A stretch of 17,046 nucleotides of DNA. Source: Enterobacteriaceae bacterium UBA3516. Lineage in GTDB: Bacteria; Pseudomonadota; Gammaproteobacteria; Enterobacterales; Enterobacteriaceae. The stretch spans positions 1 through 17,046 of the forward strand of contig DFPL01000084.1 of assembly GCA_002377245.1 (NCBI GenBank), given 5' to 3'. Numbering within the stretch: position 1 is the first letter of the stretch; every line of letters begins with the position of its first letter. The translations under genes and the position numbers were made by a program. The notes beneath the pieces were generated by a model, which searched no databases, had not been told where the DNA came from, and saw only the letters and a program-made list of their open reading frames with translations. Positions 6,055 to 12,807 of this stretch are shown here, in pieces.

Positions 6055-6660
6055 ATGCATTTTATGGGCGGTAAGGACGACGAGAAAAAAGAGAGCGAAG
6101 GCGGCAATGTGACGCAACTGATGCAGCAGAAGCTGCTGGATTCGCGCTCGATCATTATTTCCGGTGAAATCAACCAGACGCTGACCGAAAAAGTGGTCAC
6201 CCAACTGCTGCTGTTGCAGGGCATTAGCGATGCGCCGATTAAGATCTACATCAACAGCCAGGGGGGGCATGTTGAAGCGGCGGATACCATCCACGACATC
6301 ATCAAATTCATCAAGCCGGAAGTGCACGTGATTGGCACTGGCTGGGTTGCCAGCGCCGGCATTACCATTTTCCTCGCAGCGAAAAAAGAGCACCGTTATG
6401 CGCTGCCGAACACCCGCTTTATGATTCATCAGCCGCTGGGCGGCGTGCGTGGTCAGGCAAGCGACATTGAAATTGAAGCCAAAGAGATCATTCGCATGCT
6501 GGATCGTGTGAACCGTCTTATCGCTGATGCTACCGGTCAGACGGTGGAAAAAGTGAAGCACGATACGGACCGCAACTACTGGATGAACCCGCAGGAAGCC
6601 ATTGATTACGGGATTGTTTCCCGCGTGGTGAAGAGTTATGAAGAGCTGAATCTCGACTGA
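6055..6660 (+). CDS. ClpP-like protease subunit (orphan paralogue with Ser-His-Asn triad)
   Basis: A 201-residue protein of the ClpP family (S14 serine protease), cytoplasmic and presumably oligomeric. Matches to canonical ClpP include YINSQGGHVEAADTIHDIIKFIKP, GTGWVASAGITI with the nucleophile at S100, and RFMIHQPLGG with H125. At the third triad position E. coli ClpP has Asp in DTERD; here the aligned HDTDRN gives N174. Listeria ClpP1 has the same D-to-N change from memory, so reduced or context-dependent activity is plausible. The N-terminus (MHFMGGKDDEKKESEGG) is charged and lacks the usual ALVPMVIE start, which contacts the unfoldase in ClpP. No clpX or clpA is adjacent. GGGGGA before ATG supports the start, and a terminator follows. 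Confidence 0.9.
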   Translation: MHFMGGKDDEKKESEGGNVTQLMQQKLLDSRSIIISGEINQTLTEKVVTQLLLLQGISDAPIKIYINSQGGHVEAADTIHDIIKFIKPEVHVIGTGWVASAGITIFLAAKKEHRYALPNTRFMIHQPLGGVRGQASDIEIEAKEIIRMLDRVNRLIADATGQTVEKVKHDTDRNYWMNPQEAIDYGIVSRVVKSYEELNLD

Positions 6661-6674
6661 TTTATCTCATCAAT

Positions 6675-6714
6675 GCCCCTGCCGCCATGGCGGGGGCAAA
6701 AATCAATCTTTTTT
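6675..6714 (+). terminator. terminator of the clpP-like gene
   Basis: A 9-bp stem GCCCCTGCC (6675-6683)/GGCGGGGGC (6689-6697), with one T-G pair and a 5-nt loop. An A-rich stretch and a TTTTTT run at 6709-6714 follow. Confidence 0.75.
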
Positions 6715-6797
6715 CCTCTGCCTGATAGCAAAAATTCACTTCTCCGAACGCCTGAATTTCTTCACACTGTCCGCGATTCTGATTACGGAGAAACGGC

Positions 6798-7859
6798 ATG
6801 AATAACAGTTATAAAGCCGCATTTGTGATGATGGCGACGCTCAGTACGCCTGTCCTGGCGGACAACAACGGCATCTCATTCAACCATAAAGACTGGGAAG
6901 TGGTGTGCGACAACACCTTGACCTGCCGTGCGGCGGGTTACAGCAAGGAAGAGGAAGTGGCCGATGGCTCCGTGGGCTCCGTGCTGCTGACGCGCAAAGC
7001 GGGTGCTGATACGCCCGTAACGGTGGACGTGGTGCTGGCGGAAATGGATGCTGACGAAACCGTTGCGCAGCCTGCGTTAACCTTGTGGATTGATGGAAAA
7101 ACGTTGGGTGGCGTGGAGGCTCAGGACAGTGACACCTGGCGTCTCTCGGATGCGCAAGCCACCGCGCTGATTAATGCGGCAAAACTCAGCGGAAAGGTGG
7201 AATTTAAAGGCGGAGCGCAACCCTTTATTCTCTCCGGTGACGGCGCCACCGCGGTGATGCTGAAAATGGACGATGTGCAGGGGCGTGTTGGCACCCCCGG
7301 CGCATTAATCAAAAAAGGCGACAAGCCTGAAAGCAGTGTGACCGCCCCGGTAGCGGCACCGGTTATCCAGGCGGTAAAAGTGAGTGCGACACCGGAACGG
7401 ACGCTGACTGAAGCGGAAGTGGCGTCACTGACACCTAAGCTCCTCGCCACGCTGAGCAACGACAGCGGGTGCGATCGTCTGCAAACCCCGAATGAATATG
7501 CAGATGAGGGCGATAGCGACATCACTCTGACACCGTTAAATGATACCCAGGTCCTGATTTCGACGCTGTGCTGGCGCGCGGCATATAACGAAGGTTATGG
7601 CTTCTGGGTCACTGACAGCAAAATGCAGGGCACGCCGGTACTGATAACCGACTCCGCCTCCGACTACAGTGATGGCATGATTTCTCAGGGCCAGCGTGGC
7701 CGCGGTATTGGCGATTGCTGGTCCTCATCTGAGTGGGTGTGGGAGGGCAAAACCTTTGTCCAGAGCAGCCAGTCCACGACCGGCATGTGTCGCGCCATCC
7801 GTGCAGGCGGCACCTGGGACCTTCCTTCATTGGTGACGCAGGTAAAAGAACCGAAATAG
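6798..7859 (+). CDS. periplasmic DUF1176 domain protein
   Basis: A 353-residue exported protein of unknown function. A signal peptide ends at about A21 (STPVLA before DNN). The mature protein starts FNHKDWEVVCDNTLTCRAAGYSKEEE, with paired cysteines C37 and C43, and continues with SVLLTRKAGAD and LTLWIDGKTLGG, the usual opening of DUF1176 (PF06674). Further cysteines, including GCDRL, STLCWRAAYN, GDCWSS and TGMCRAIRAGG, suggest structural disulphides in the periplasm. A GGAG before ATG 6798 supports the start. The gene stands alone between two terminators. No partner indicates a substrate, and the family has no established activity that I know of. Confidence 0.88.
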   Translation: MNNSYKAAFVMMATLSTPVLADNNGISFNHKDWEVVCDNTLTCRAAGYSKEEEVADGSVGSVLLTRKAGADTPVTVDVVLAEMDADETVAQPALTLWIDGKTLGGVEAQDSDTWRLSDAQATALINAAKLSGKVEFKGGAQPFILSGDGATAVMLKMDDVQGRVGTPGALIKKGDKPESSVTAPVAAPVIQAVKVSATPERTLTEAEVASLTPKLLATLSNDSGCDRLQTPNEYADEGDSDITLTPLNDTQVLISTLCWRAAYNEGYGFWVTDSKMQGTPVLITDSASDYSDGMISQGQRGRGIGDCWSSSEWVWEGKTFVQSSQSTTGMCRAIRAGGTWDLPSLVTQVKEPK

Positions 7860-7876
7860 GTTTTGCATTGCCCGCC

Positions 7877-7929
7877 GGCCACTCTGCTTACTTTTTCCCG
7901 TTTTTGGTAAGTGGAGTGGCCATTTTGCC
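7877..7929. terminator. long hairpin between convergent genes, likely terminator
   Basis: Two 15-nt arms (7877-7891 and 7907-7921) pair at 13 of 15 positions around a T-rich loop, followed by ATTTTGCC. It lies between the stops of the DUF1176 gene (+) and the quinone reductase gene (-), so it may terminate the + transcript; efficiency in the other direction is unclear. Confidence 0.6.
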
Positions 7930-7956
7930 TTATCGACGTCTACCTCCTCTCCTGCC

Positions 7957-8733
7957 TCACTTCACATGCACGCCAAAGCCCGTCTTCCCTGGGGCAATGT
8001 CGGGGCGCAGGGTCAGCGCCGGGATCGTGTAATCACCTGCGTTTTGCTGGCGGAAGGGCACCGGCTCCGTCTGCCACAGGTTGTCCAGGCGCCCGGCAAG
8101 CTCCTCGCAGTAAGCGGCAAATTTTTGCTCGTTCATTTTGCTGGTGTGGTAAATCACCATCGGCGGAAGCACGGTAAAGCCGGGGTAAAATAACATGCCG
8201 TGCTGGATGGGAAACAGGATGTCATCGATAGGACCATTGATGCCGCGCAGGCTGTAGTGCGACGCCCAGCCACCGGTTGTGACTAACAGCATCGCCCGTT
8301 TCCCTGCGAGGGTTCCTTCGCCGTAACGATCGCCCCAGTGGGTCTCGCTATGTTCACCGACACCGTAGGCAAATCCGTAGGCGTAAACCCGGTCAAACCA
8401 GCCTTTCATGATGGCGGGCATGGAGAACCACCAGAGCGGGAACTGGAAAATAACGGCATCTGCCCAGCGGAGTTTTTCCTGCTCCTGCGCGATATCCTCC
8501 CGCTGAAGCCCCTGTTCAAACGCATGTTTTGAATCCAGTGAAGGGTGGTAAAACTCGCCAACGGGGGGGACCAGGCTGTCGTCGGCATCCAGTTGTGACT
8601 TCCATTTCATGGCATACAGAGAGGATACCTGGACCTGATGGCCCGCCTGTTGCAAATGCCCGACGGCAAAGTGGTTAAGCGCCCCGTTCAGGGAGTGCGC
8701 TTCAGGGTATGCAGCAACAATTAAAATATTCAT
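7957..8733 (-). CDS. NQO1-like NAD(P)H:quinone oxidoreductase
   Basis: Flavodoxin-fold FAD/FMN enzyme that reduces quinones by two electrons. It has 258 residues from ATG 8733. MNILIVAAYPEAHSLNGAL forms the first beta strand and phosphate loop. ADAVIFQFPLWWFSMPAIMKGWFDRV, LVTTGGWASHYSLRGINGPI and ILFPIQHGMLFYPGF align block by block with mammalian NQO1, including the TTGG loop. The usable frame extends upstream to 8802, but those codons lack family similarity and overlap the shared promoter region, so 8733 is chosen. It is divergent from a LysR gene 86 bp away, the classic layout of a LysR regulator and its target, suggesting induction by quinone-like or oxidative stress. The substrate is inferred from fold only. 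Confidence 0.88.
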   Translation of the reverse strand: MNILIVAAYPEAHSLNGALNHFAVGHLQQAGHQVQVSSLYAMKWKSQLDADDSLVPPVGEFYHPSLDSKHAFEQGLQREDIAQEQEKLRWADAVIFQFPLWWFSMPAIMKGWFDRVYAYGFAYGVGEHSETHWGDRYGEGTLAGKRAMLLVTTGGWASHYSLRGINGPIDDILFPIQHGMLFYPGFTVLPPMVIYHTSKMNEQKFAAYCEELAGRLDNLWQTEPVPFRQQNAGDYTIPALTLRPDIAPGKTGFGVHVK

Positions 8734-8779
8734 CGTCTTACTCGTGTCAGGAAAGTCACTCCACGGTAGGGAATTCTTC

Positions 8780-8818
8780 GGTATAGTAGAAATGAATTGC
8801 ATGTATCGTAGGTATAGT
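8780..8818. promoter_or_regulatory. direct repeat GGTATAGT in the quinone reductase/LysR divergent region
   Basis: GGTATAGT occurs at 8780-8787 and 8811-8818, 31 bp apart, close to three helical turns. The second copy abuts the LysR start codon and each contains TATAGT, a good -10 match. These may be regulator half-sites or promoter elements; a clear T-N11-A palindrome is not obvious. Confidence 0.35.
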
Positions 8819-8819
8819 C

Positions 8820-9716
8820 ATGGTTAATTTCAGACAGATTGATTTAAACCTGCTGGCAACCCTGGATGTGCTGCTAAGCGAGCTTAATGTGACGCGTGCA
8901 GCGCAGCGGCTCAATCTGTCGCAACCTTCAGTCAGCGTGCAGCTTGCTCGCCTGCGCGAGGTGTTCGGCGATCCGCTGCTGCTACCGGGTCCGCGTGGCA
9001 TGCTCCCTACCGCGCGGGCGATCGAACTGCGCGAACCGCTGCGCCAGGCGCTGGAAGCACTTGAAAGCGCGGTGTCGACGAGCAGCACGTTTGAACCAAT
9101 GCTTGCCGACAATACATGGCGTATCGCGGCGACCGATTACACCGAAACCGCCGTGGTGCTGCCGATTCTGAACCGCCTGCGCTCGGCGGCACCGGGAACA
9201 AGGCTGGCTATACTCGAACTCAATCCTTCCCGGATTTTACGCCAGGCGGAGCAGGGGGATGTCGACCTGATCTTCCATCTTCGTGAAGGATCGCCCCCCT
9301 CTTTACATCAACGGCTGTTATTCACCGAACGCTATGTGCTGGCGGGCAGGCTGAATCATCCGGCCTTAACCCGCCCCCTGACGCTGGCACAATTTTGCAA
9401 GCTGGAGCATGTTATTGTCTCCCCGGAGGGTGGGGGTTTTCACGCGATGAGCGATGAGGTTCTGGCAAAGCGGGGGCTGAAGCGAAAGGTGGTGCTCTCC
9501 GTGCCGCACTTTCTGTTTATGCTGGATGCGCTGGCAAACAGCGACCTGGTGGCCGTATTGCCGGAACGGCTGGTGAAAAATATCACCACATTACAGGTCA
9601 TTGCCCCGCCGATTGCCCTGCCGGGCTTTGATATGCTGATGCTCTGGCATGAGCGTCAGCACCGTGACCCCGCGCATCAGTGGTTGCGAGATCAACTGGT
9701 GGAAGGGGTATCTTGA
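8820..9716 (+). CDS. LysR-family transcriptional regulator
   Basis: A 298-residue LysR-type regulator, usual length. The N-terminal winged helix is clear: FRQIDLNLLATLDVLLSELNVTRAAQRLNLSQPSVSVQLARLREVFGDPLLLPGPRGMLPT, the variant seen in NodD/LeuO/PcpR-type members, followed by a linker helix and a periplasmic-binding-like effector domain (WRIAATDYTETAVVLPIL onward). AGG ahead of ATG 8820 can act as ribosome binding site. It is divergent from the quinone reductase gene and very probably regulates it and itself. The effector is unknown; aromatic or quinone compounds would fit the neighbour. Confidence 0.9.
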   Translation: MVNFRQIDLNLLATLDVLLSELNVTRAAQRLNLSQPSVSVQLARLREVFGDPLLLPGPRGMLPTARAIELREPLRQALEALESAVSTSSTFEPMLADNTWRIAATDYTETAVVLPILNRLRSAAPGTRLAILELNPSRILRQAEQGDVDLIFHLREGSPPSLHQRLLFTERYVLAGRLNHPALTRPLTLAQFCKLEHVIVSPEGGGFHAMSDEVLAKRGLKRKVVLSVPHFLFMLDALANSDLVAVLPERLVKNITTLQVIAPPIALPGFDMLMLWHERQHRDPAHQWLRDQLVEGVS

Positions 9717-9844
9717 CTTAGATTCATGCAGCAGGCATCTGCAGGCCGAACGGATAAATATCTCGTAGAGGATCGCTGTCCCTTTTACAAACAGTGGGGA
9801 TAAAATCGCCAGTAATGGTCGTAATGATGGACAACGGAGGCAGT

Positions 9845-10813
9845 ATGGATGATGCACTGGCGCTCGCTTCGGCGCAGCTTTCTCACCAGGCTTTTCACGG
9901 AGAGTGGGAGGCGGTATTCACCCTCCTCGAACAGTTTCCGACACTGATTAACCATGCGTCACCGGGCAAAGGGTATACCGTGCTGCATCAGGCAGCCTGG
10001 CACGGTGCAGATCTGCACATCCTGGGCCGTTTACTGCAGTGTGGCGCAGATACACAACGTAAGACCAAAGATACTCTTCAGACGGCGTGTGACATCGCGC
10101 GAAAGCAGCATAAACAGCGCCCGGAGCTGGAATTCGCTCTCTTTCCAGGAGGCCGCACGCTCGGCCAACTGATGCGCAAAATTTTCGCCCAGCGACTGCC
10201 AGACACGCTGGCTTACCCTGACCTGCTGTTAATGGATAATCTGCTGACGCTCTGTTGCGATGAAGAGTGCGTTAGCCCTGATGCGCCTGCGGCAGAACGG
10301 TTTAGCGCGGCCTTTTTAGCGCTGACGGGCACGCCGCTTTCAACGCCCTATACACCTCATGTTTCTATCCCGCCGCACTGGTGGGTGAATACCGACTACT
10401 GGCGCGAAACCTTTTTGCCTGCGCTACTGGCGCTTGAGAAACAAAAATCGTCTATTGCGCTTGAAGACAGTTGGGCCACTATCGGCGATCTGCTGGTGCC
10501 GGAAAAAGAGAGTTGGGGGCTACGCGGTGACCCCTGGCTGTGGAGAGAGCTGCGTAAATCCACGTCGCGCATTCCATTACCCGATACCCAAACAGAGCTG
10601 ACAGCCCTGCTGCATAATCTGGTGCTGGCACATACCAATACCACCCGACTGGACGGTGATGCCATCTATATTGCCCGCTTCAGTCGTGGCGGCATGAGCA
10701 GCGGCCATCTCTCGCTGCGTTTCTGGGAGCAGGAGGGCATTCCGACGATCGTCGAACGGGCTGGGTGGCAAAGGGAGATGTGGGGGAGGGGGCACTATGC
10801 CAATGGAGTTTGA
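9845..10813 (+). CDS. ankyrin-repeat-containing protein, function unknown
   Basis: A 322-residue protein from ATG 9845. GGAGG four bases upstream decides this start over ATGs at 9824 and 9827 and the more distant 9794. Residues about 20-75 carry an ankyrin unit (GYTVLHQAAWHGADLHILGRLLQCGAD). The remaining 230 residues match no family I recognise; they are rich in Trp and Leu and contain YIARFSRGGMSSGHLSLRFWEQEGIP near the end. No signal peptide or membrane segment is seen, so it is probably cytoplasmic. The last 17 bases overlap the start of the brnT remnant in another frame. The final residues (WGRGHYANGV) may therefore not be the ancestral C-terminus if the brn locus was joined here later. 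Confidence 0.75.
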   Translation: MDDALALASAQLSHQAFHGEWEAVFTLLEQFPTLINHASPGKGYTVLHQAAWHGADLHILGRLLQCGADTQRKTKDTLQTACDIARKQHKQRPELEFALFPGGRTLGQLMRKIFAQRLPDTLAYPDLLLMDNLLTLCCDEECVSPDAPAAERFSAAFLALTGTPLSTPYTPHVSIPPHWWVNTDYWRETFLPALLALEKQKSSIALEDSWATIGDLLVPEKESWGLRGDPWLWRELRKSTSRIPLPDTQTELTALLHNLVLAHTNTTRLDGDAIYIARFSRGGMSSGHLSLRFWEQEGIPTIVERAGWQREMWGRGHYANGV

Positions 10814-10868
10814 ATGGCACTCGGACAAGGCTGATCGTAAGGAGAGAAATCGATATAAGCATGGTTAA
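10797..10868 (+). pseudogene. brnT: BrnT toxin gene remnant with internal deletion
   Basis: A 23-codon frame, too short for a working toxin. It begins MPMEFEWHSD, like the N-terminus of BrnT ribonuclease toxins (M-FEWD--K), and ends KADRKERNRYKHG, like their C-terminus (RKA---ER--Y--G). About 65-70 central residues holding the catalytic core are absent. The stop TAA overlaps the brnA start by 8 nt, as in normal brnTA operons. It therefore looks like an internal in-frame deletion rather than a chance frame. The alternative, that the whole peptide is an unrelated leader, seems less likely because both ends fit and the junction with brnA is normal. Confidence 0.65.
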
Positions 10869-11157
10869 ACATAAACGTGGCGACACGCTTGTTCTGAGTG
10901 CTGAGCATCAGGCTGAACTGAAGACGCTATCGAATAAAGCAGATGATGTCATTGATTATAGTGATATTCCTCCGACAGACGATGCGCAGTGGGTTGAAGC
11001 AGCACGCGGCAAATTTTATCGCCCGCTAAAAACACAGGCCTCCGTCAGAATTGATGCTGATGTTATGGAATGGCTGAAGCGGCCCGGTAAAGGCTATCAG
11101 ACCCGCCTGAATGCTATTCTGCGTGACGCCATGCTGCGCGACCTGAACAAGAAATAA
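10861..11157 (+). CDS. brnA: BrnA-family antitoxin, without an intact toxin partner
   Basis: A 98-residue antitoxin and DNA-binding protein of the BrnA family (PF14384, COG3514). The N-terminal half (IDYSDIPPTDDAQW) wraps the BrnT toxin in characterised pairs. The C-terminal ribbon-helix-helix is complete: KTQASVRIDADVMEWLKRPGKGYQTRLNAILRDAM. ATG 10861 overlaps the stop of the brnT remnant, and AAGGAG lies 16 bases upstream. The usual partner is deleted. Its usual palindromic operator ahead of brnT is not visible, because that position lies in the ankyrin-protein gene. It may persist as a solitary repressor or as an antidote against BrnT toxins encoded elsewhere. A terminator follows at once. 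Confidence 0.9.
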   Translation: MVKHKRGDTLVLSAEHQAELKTLSNKADDVIDYSDIPPTDDAQWVEAARGKFYRPLKTQASVRIDADVMEWLKRPGKGYQTRLNAILRDAMLRDLNKK

Positions 11158-11160
11158 GCA

Positions 11161-11184
11161 AGGCCACGTTTATGTGGCCTTTCG
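11161..11184 (+). terminator. terminator of brnA
   Basis: Perfect 7-bp stem AGGCCAC (11161-11167)/GTGGCCT (11174-11180) with a 6-nt loop, followed by TTTC. It starts 3 nt after the brnA stop. Confidence 0.75.
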
Positions 11185-11216
11185 CATTCCATGCTGTTTC
11201 TCCCCCTGGTTTCTTG

Positions 11217-11236
11217 ATAGTTACCCTGGTAACTAT
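11217..11236. promoter_or_regulatory. perfect palindromic operator of the MarR-type regulator
   Basis: ATAGTTACCCTGGTAACTAT is a perfect 9-2-9 palindrome. It overlaps a candidate -10 TATTAT (11234-11239) and lies about 30 bp before the GTG start of the marR-type gene. MarR dimers bind such palindromes and repress their own operon, so this is the likely autoregulatory site for the whole efflux operon. Confidence 0.75.
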
Positions 11237-11268
11237 TATCCTCCTCAGCGTTAAATGAGGAGCCTCCC

Positions 11269-11736
11269 GTGACTGAAGATGAACGCTTTGCCCGCCGACC
11301 GTTAGGCATGCGTATGGCGATGATTGTGCGCCAGTGGCGTGCGACTATCGATCACGCGCTGGCAGATACCGGGCTGACGCAGTCCGGCTGGACGGTGCTG
11401 ATGCAGCTTCGTCAGTTAGGGAACAATGTCTCGGTCAGCGAACTGGCGGAAGTGCAGGGCATCGAACTGCCGCCGCTGATGCGCACCCTCTCGCATCTTG
11501 AGACTCAGGGGTTGATTGCCCGTACGATATCGCCGTACGACAAGCGCATCCGCCTCCTCACTCTGACGACTGCGGGTACGCTCATGCTGGAAAAGATTAC
11601 CTGCGTGATTGAGGCCTGCCAGCAACGGGCAGCACAAAACATTCCGGCTGAGAATCTTGAGATCCTCAGCGCCACCCTGAATCAAATCGCCTGCAATTTA
11701 CGCGTAATGCGTAATGAAGATAACAAGACTCAATAA
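11269..11736 (+). CDS. MarR-family transcriptional regulator of the export operon
   Basis: A 155-residue winged-helix regulator, usual length. GTG 11269 is preceded by TGAGGAG at six bases, which decides the start. The dimerisation helix RPLGMRMAMIVRQWRATIDHAL is followed by GLTQSGWTVLMQLRQLGNNVSVSELAEVQGIELPPLMRTLSHLETQGLI and the wing SPYDKRIRLLTLTTAG, all typical of MarR/SlyA proteins. The gene is first in an operon with the HlyD-type adaptor (3 bp gap) and the DUF2955 membrane protein. A perfect palindrome upstream is the probable operator. It is presumably relieved by a small aromatic or phenolic ligand that the pump exports; this is family knowledge, not visible here. Confidence 0.9.
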   Translation: MTEDERFARRPLGMRMAMIVRQWRATIDHALADTGLTQSGWTVLMQLRQLGNNVSVSELAEVQGIELPPLMRTLSHLETQGLIARTISPYDKRIRLLTLTTAGTLMLEKITCVIEACQQRAAQNIPAENLEILSATLNQIACNLRVMRNEDNKTQ

Positions 11737-11739
11737 ATC

Positions 11740-12807
11740 ATGATGACGCCAGAACAAAAATTTGCCCGCTGGGTAAGGGTCAGTATTGCCTCTTTCCTGC
11801 TGATGTTTGTCTATTTTATCGTTGCTGATATCTGGATCCCGCTGACGCCGGACTCTACGGTAATGCGCGTGGTGACGCCGGTTTCCTCGCGCGTGGCGGG
11901 CTATGTCGCCCAGGTACACGTGCAAAATAATAGCCTGGTGAAAAAGGGAGACCTGCTGTTCGAGCTGGATGCGACGCCGTTTATTAATCAGGTCGAAGCC
12001 GCAAAAATTGCGCTGGCGCAGGCCAGACTGACCAACCAGCAACTGGATGCACAGATTGCGGCGGCCCAGGCGAACCTGAAAACAGCGCAGCTTACCGCGC
12101 AGAACGACAAAGTGACCTATGACCGCTACCAGCGTTTAGGCACCATGCAGAACGTCTCTCAGTCCGATCTCGATAAAGTGCGTACCACCTGGCAGAGCAG
12201 CGTGCAGTCGGTTAACAACCTGAATGCCAGCATCCACGCGCTGGCTATTGAGCGTGGCGAGCGGGACGATAGTCGCAATGTGACGCTGCAGAAATACCAG
12301 AACAGCCTCGAACAGGCACAGCTGAACCTCGGCTGGACGAAGGTCCGTGCAGAGATGGATGGCAAGGTCAGCAACCTGCAACTCAGCCCCGGCTTTTATG
12401 CTGCCGCAGGCAGTGCCGCACTGGCGCTGGTGCATGACGATGCCGATATCGTGGCCGATTTCCGCGAGAAGAGCTTGCGTCATACCCATCCGGGGACCGA
12501 TGCGGCGGTGGTATTTGATGCCCTGCCGGGGCAGGTATTCCGCGCCCATGTGACCAGCAGCGATGCTGGCATACTGGCAGGCCAGCAGGCGGTAAACGGC
12601 TCGTTGTCTGAACCGGAAACCTCCAACCGCTGGGTGCGTGATGCCCAGCGCATGCGTATTCACGTCGCGCTTAATGACCCGCTGCCCGACAACCTGCCAA
12701 CCGGCGCGCGTGCGACCGTGCAGCTTTATAACAGCGAAGGCGTTTTTGCCCGCTTCTTCTCCGGGCTGCAAATCCATCTGGTGAGCTGGTTGCACTATGT
12801 CTATTAA
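11740..12807 (+). CDS. HlyD/EmrA-family membrane-fusion (periplasmic adaptor) protein
   Basis: Adaptor linking an inner-membrane transporter to the outer membrane. It has 355 residues. A single N-terminal membrane segment lies at about residues 13-32 (VRVSIASFLLMFVYFIVADIW). The first lipoyl half is VVTPVSSRVAGYVAQVHVQNNSLVKKGDLLFELD. A long helical hairpin from about 80 to 200 is rich in Ala and Gln. The second lipoyl half (WTKVRAEMDGKVSNLQLSPG) and a beta-barrel follow. The organisation is that of AaeA, EmrA and YibH. Two adjacent ATGs (11740, 11743) are possible starts. Its 3' end overlaps the DUF2955 gene by 11 bp, implying translational coupling. Confidence 0.92.
   Translation: MMTPEQKFARWVRVSIASFLLMFVYFIVADIWIPLTPDSTVMRVVTPVSSRVAGYVAQVHVQNNSLVKKGDLLFELDATPFINQVEAAKIALAQARLTNQQLDAQIAAAQANLKTAQLTAQNDKVTYDRYQRLGTMQNVSQSDLDKVRTTWQSSVQSVNNLNASIHALAIERGERDDSRNVTLQKYQNSLEQAQLNLGWTKVRAEMDGKVSNLQLSPGFYAAAGSAALALVHDDADIVADFREKSLRHTHPGTDAAVVFDALPGQVFRAHVTSSDAGILAGQQAVNGSLSEPETSNRWVRDAQRMRIHVALNDPLPDNLPTGARATVQLYNSEGVFARFFSGLQIHLVSWLHYVY

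Noticed and set aside
8734..8802. Upstream extension of the quinone reductase to 8802
   Set aside because: The added residues do not resemble the flavodoxin-fold family and would cover the divergent promoter region; MNILIVAAYP is the natural start.
9794..9844. Earlier start codons for the ankyrin-repeat protein
   Set aside because: None has a ribosome site comparable to GGAGG before 9845.
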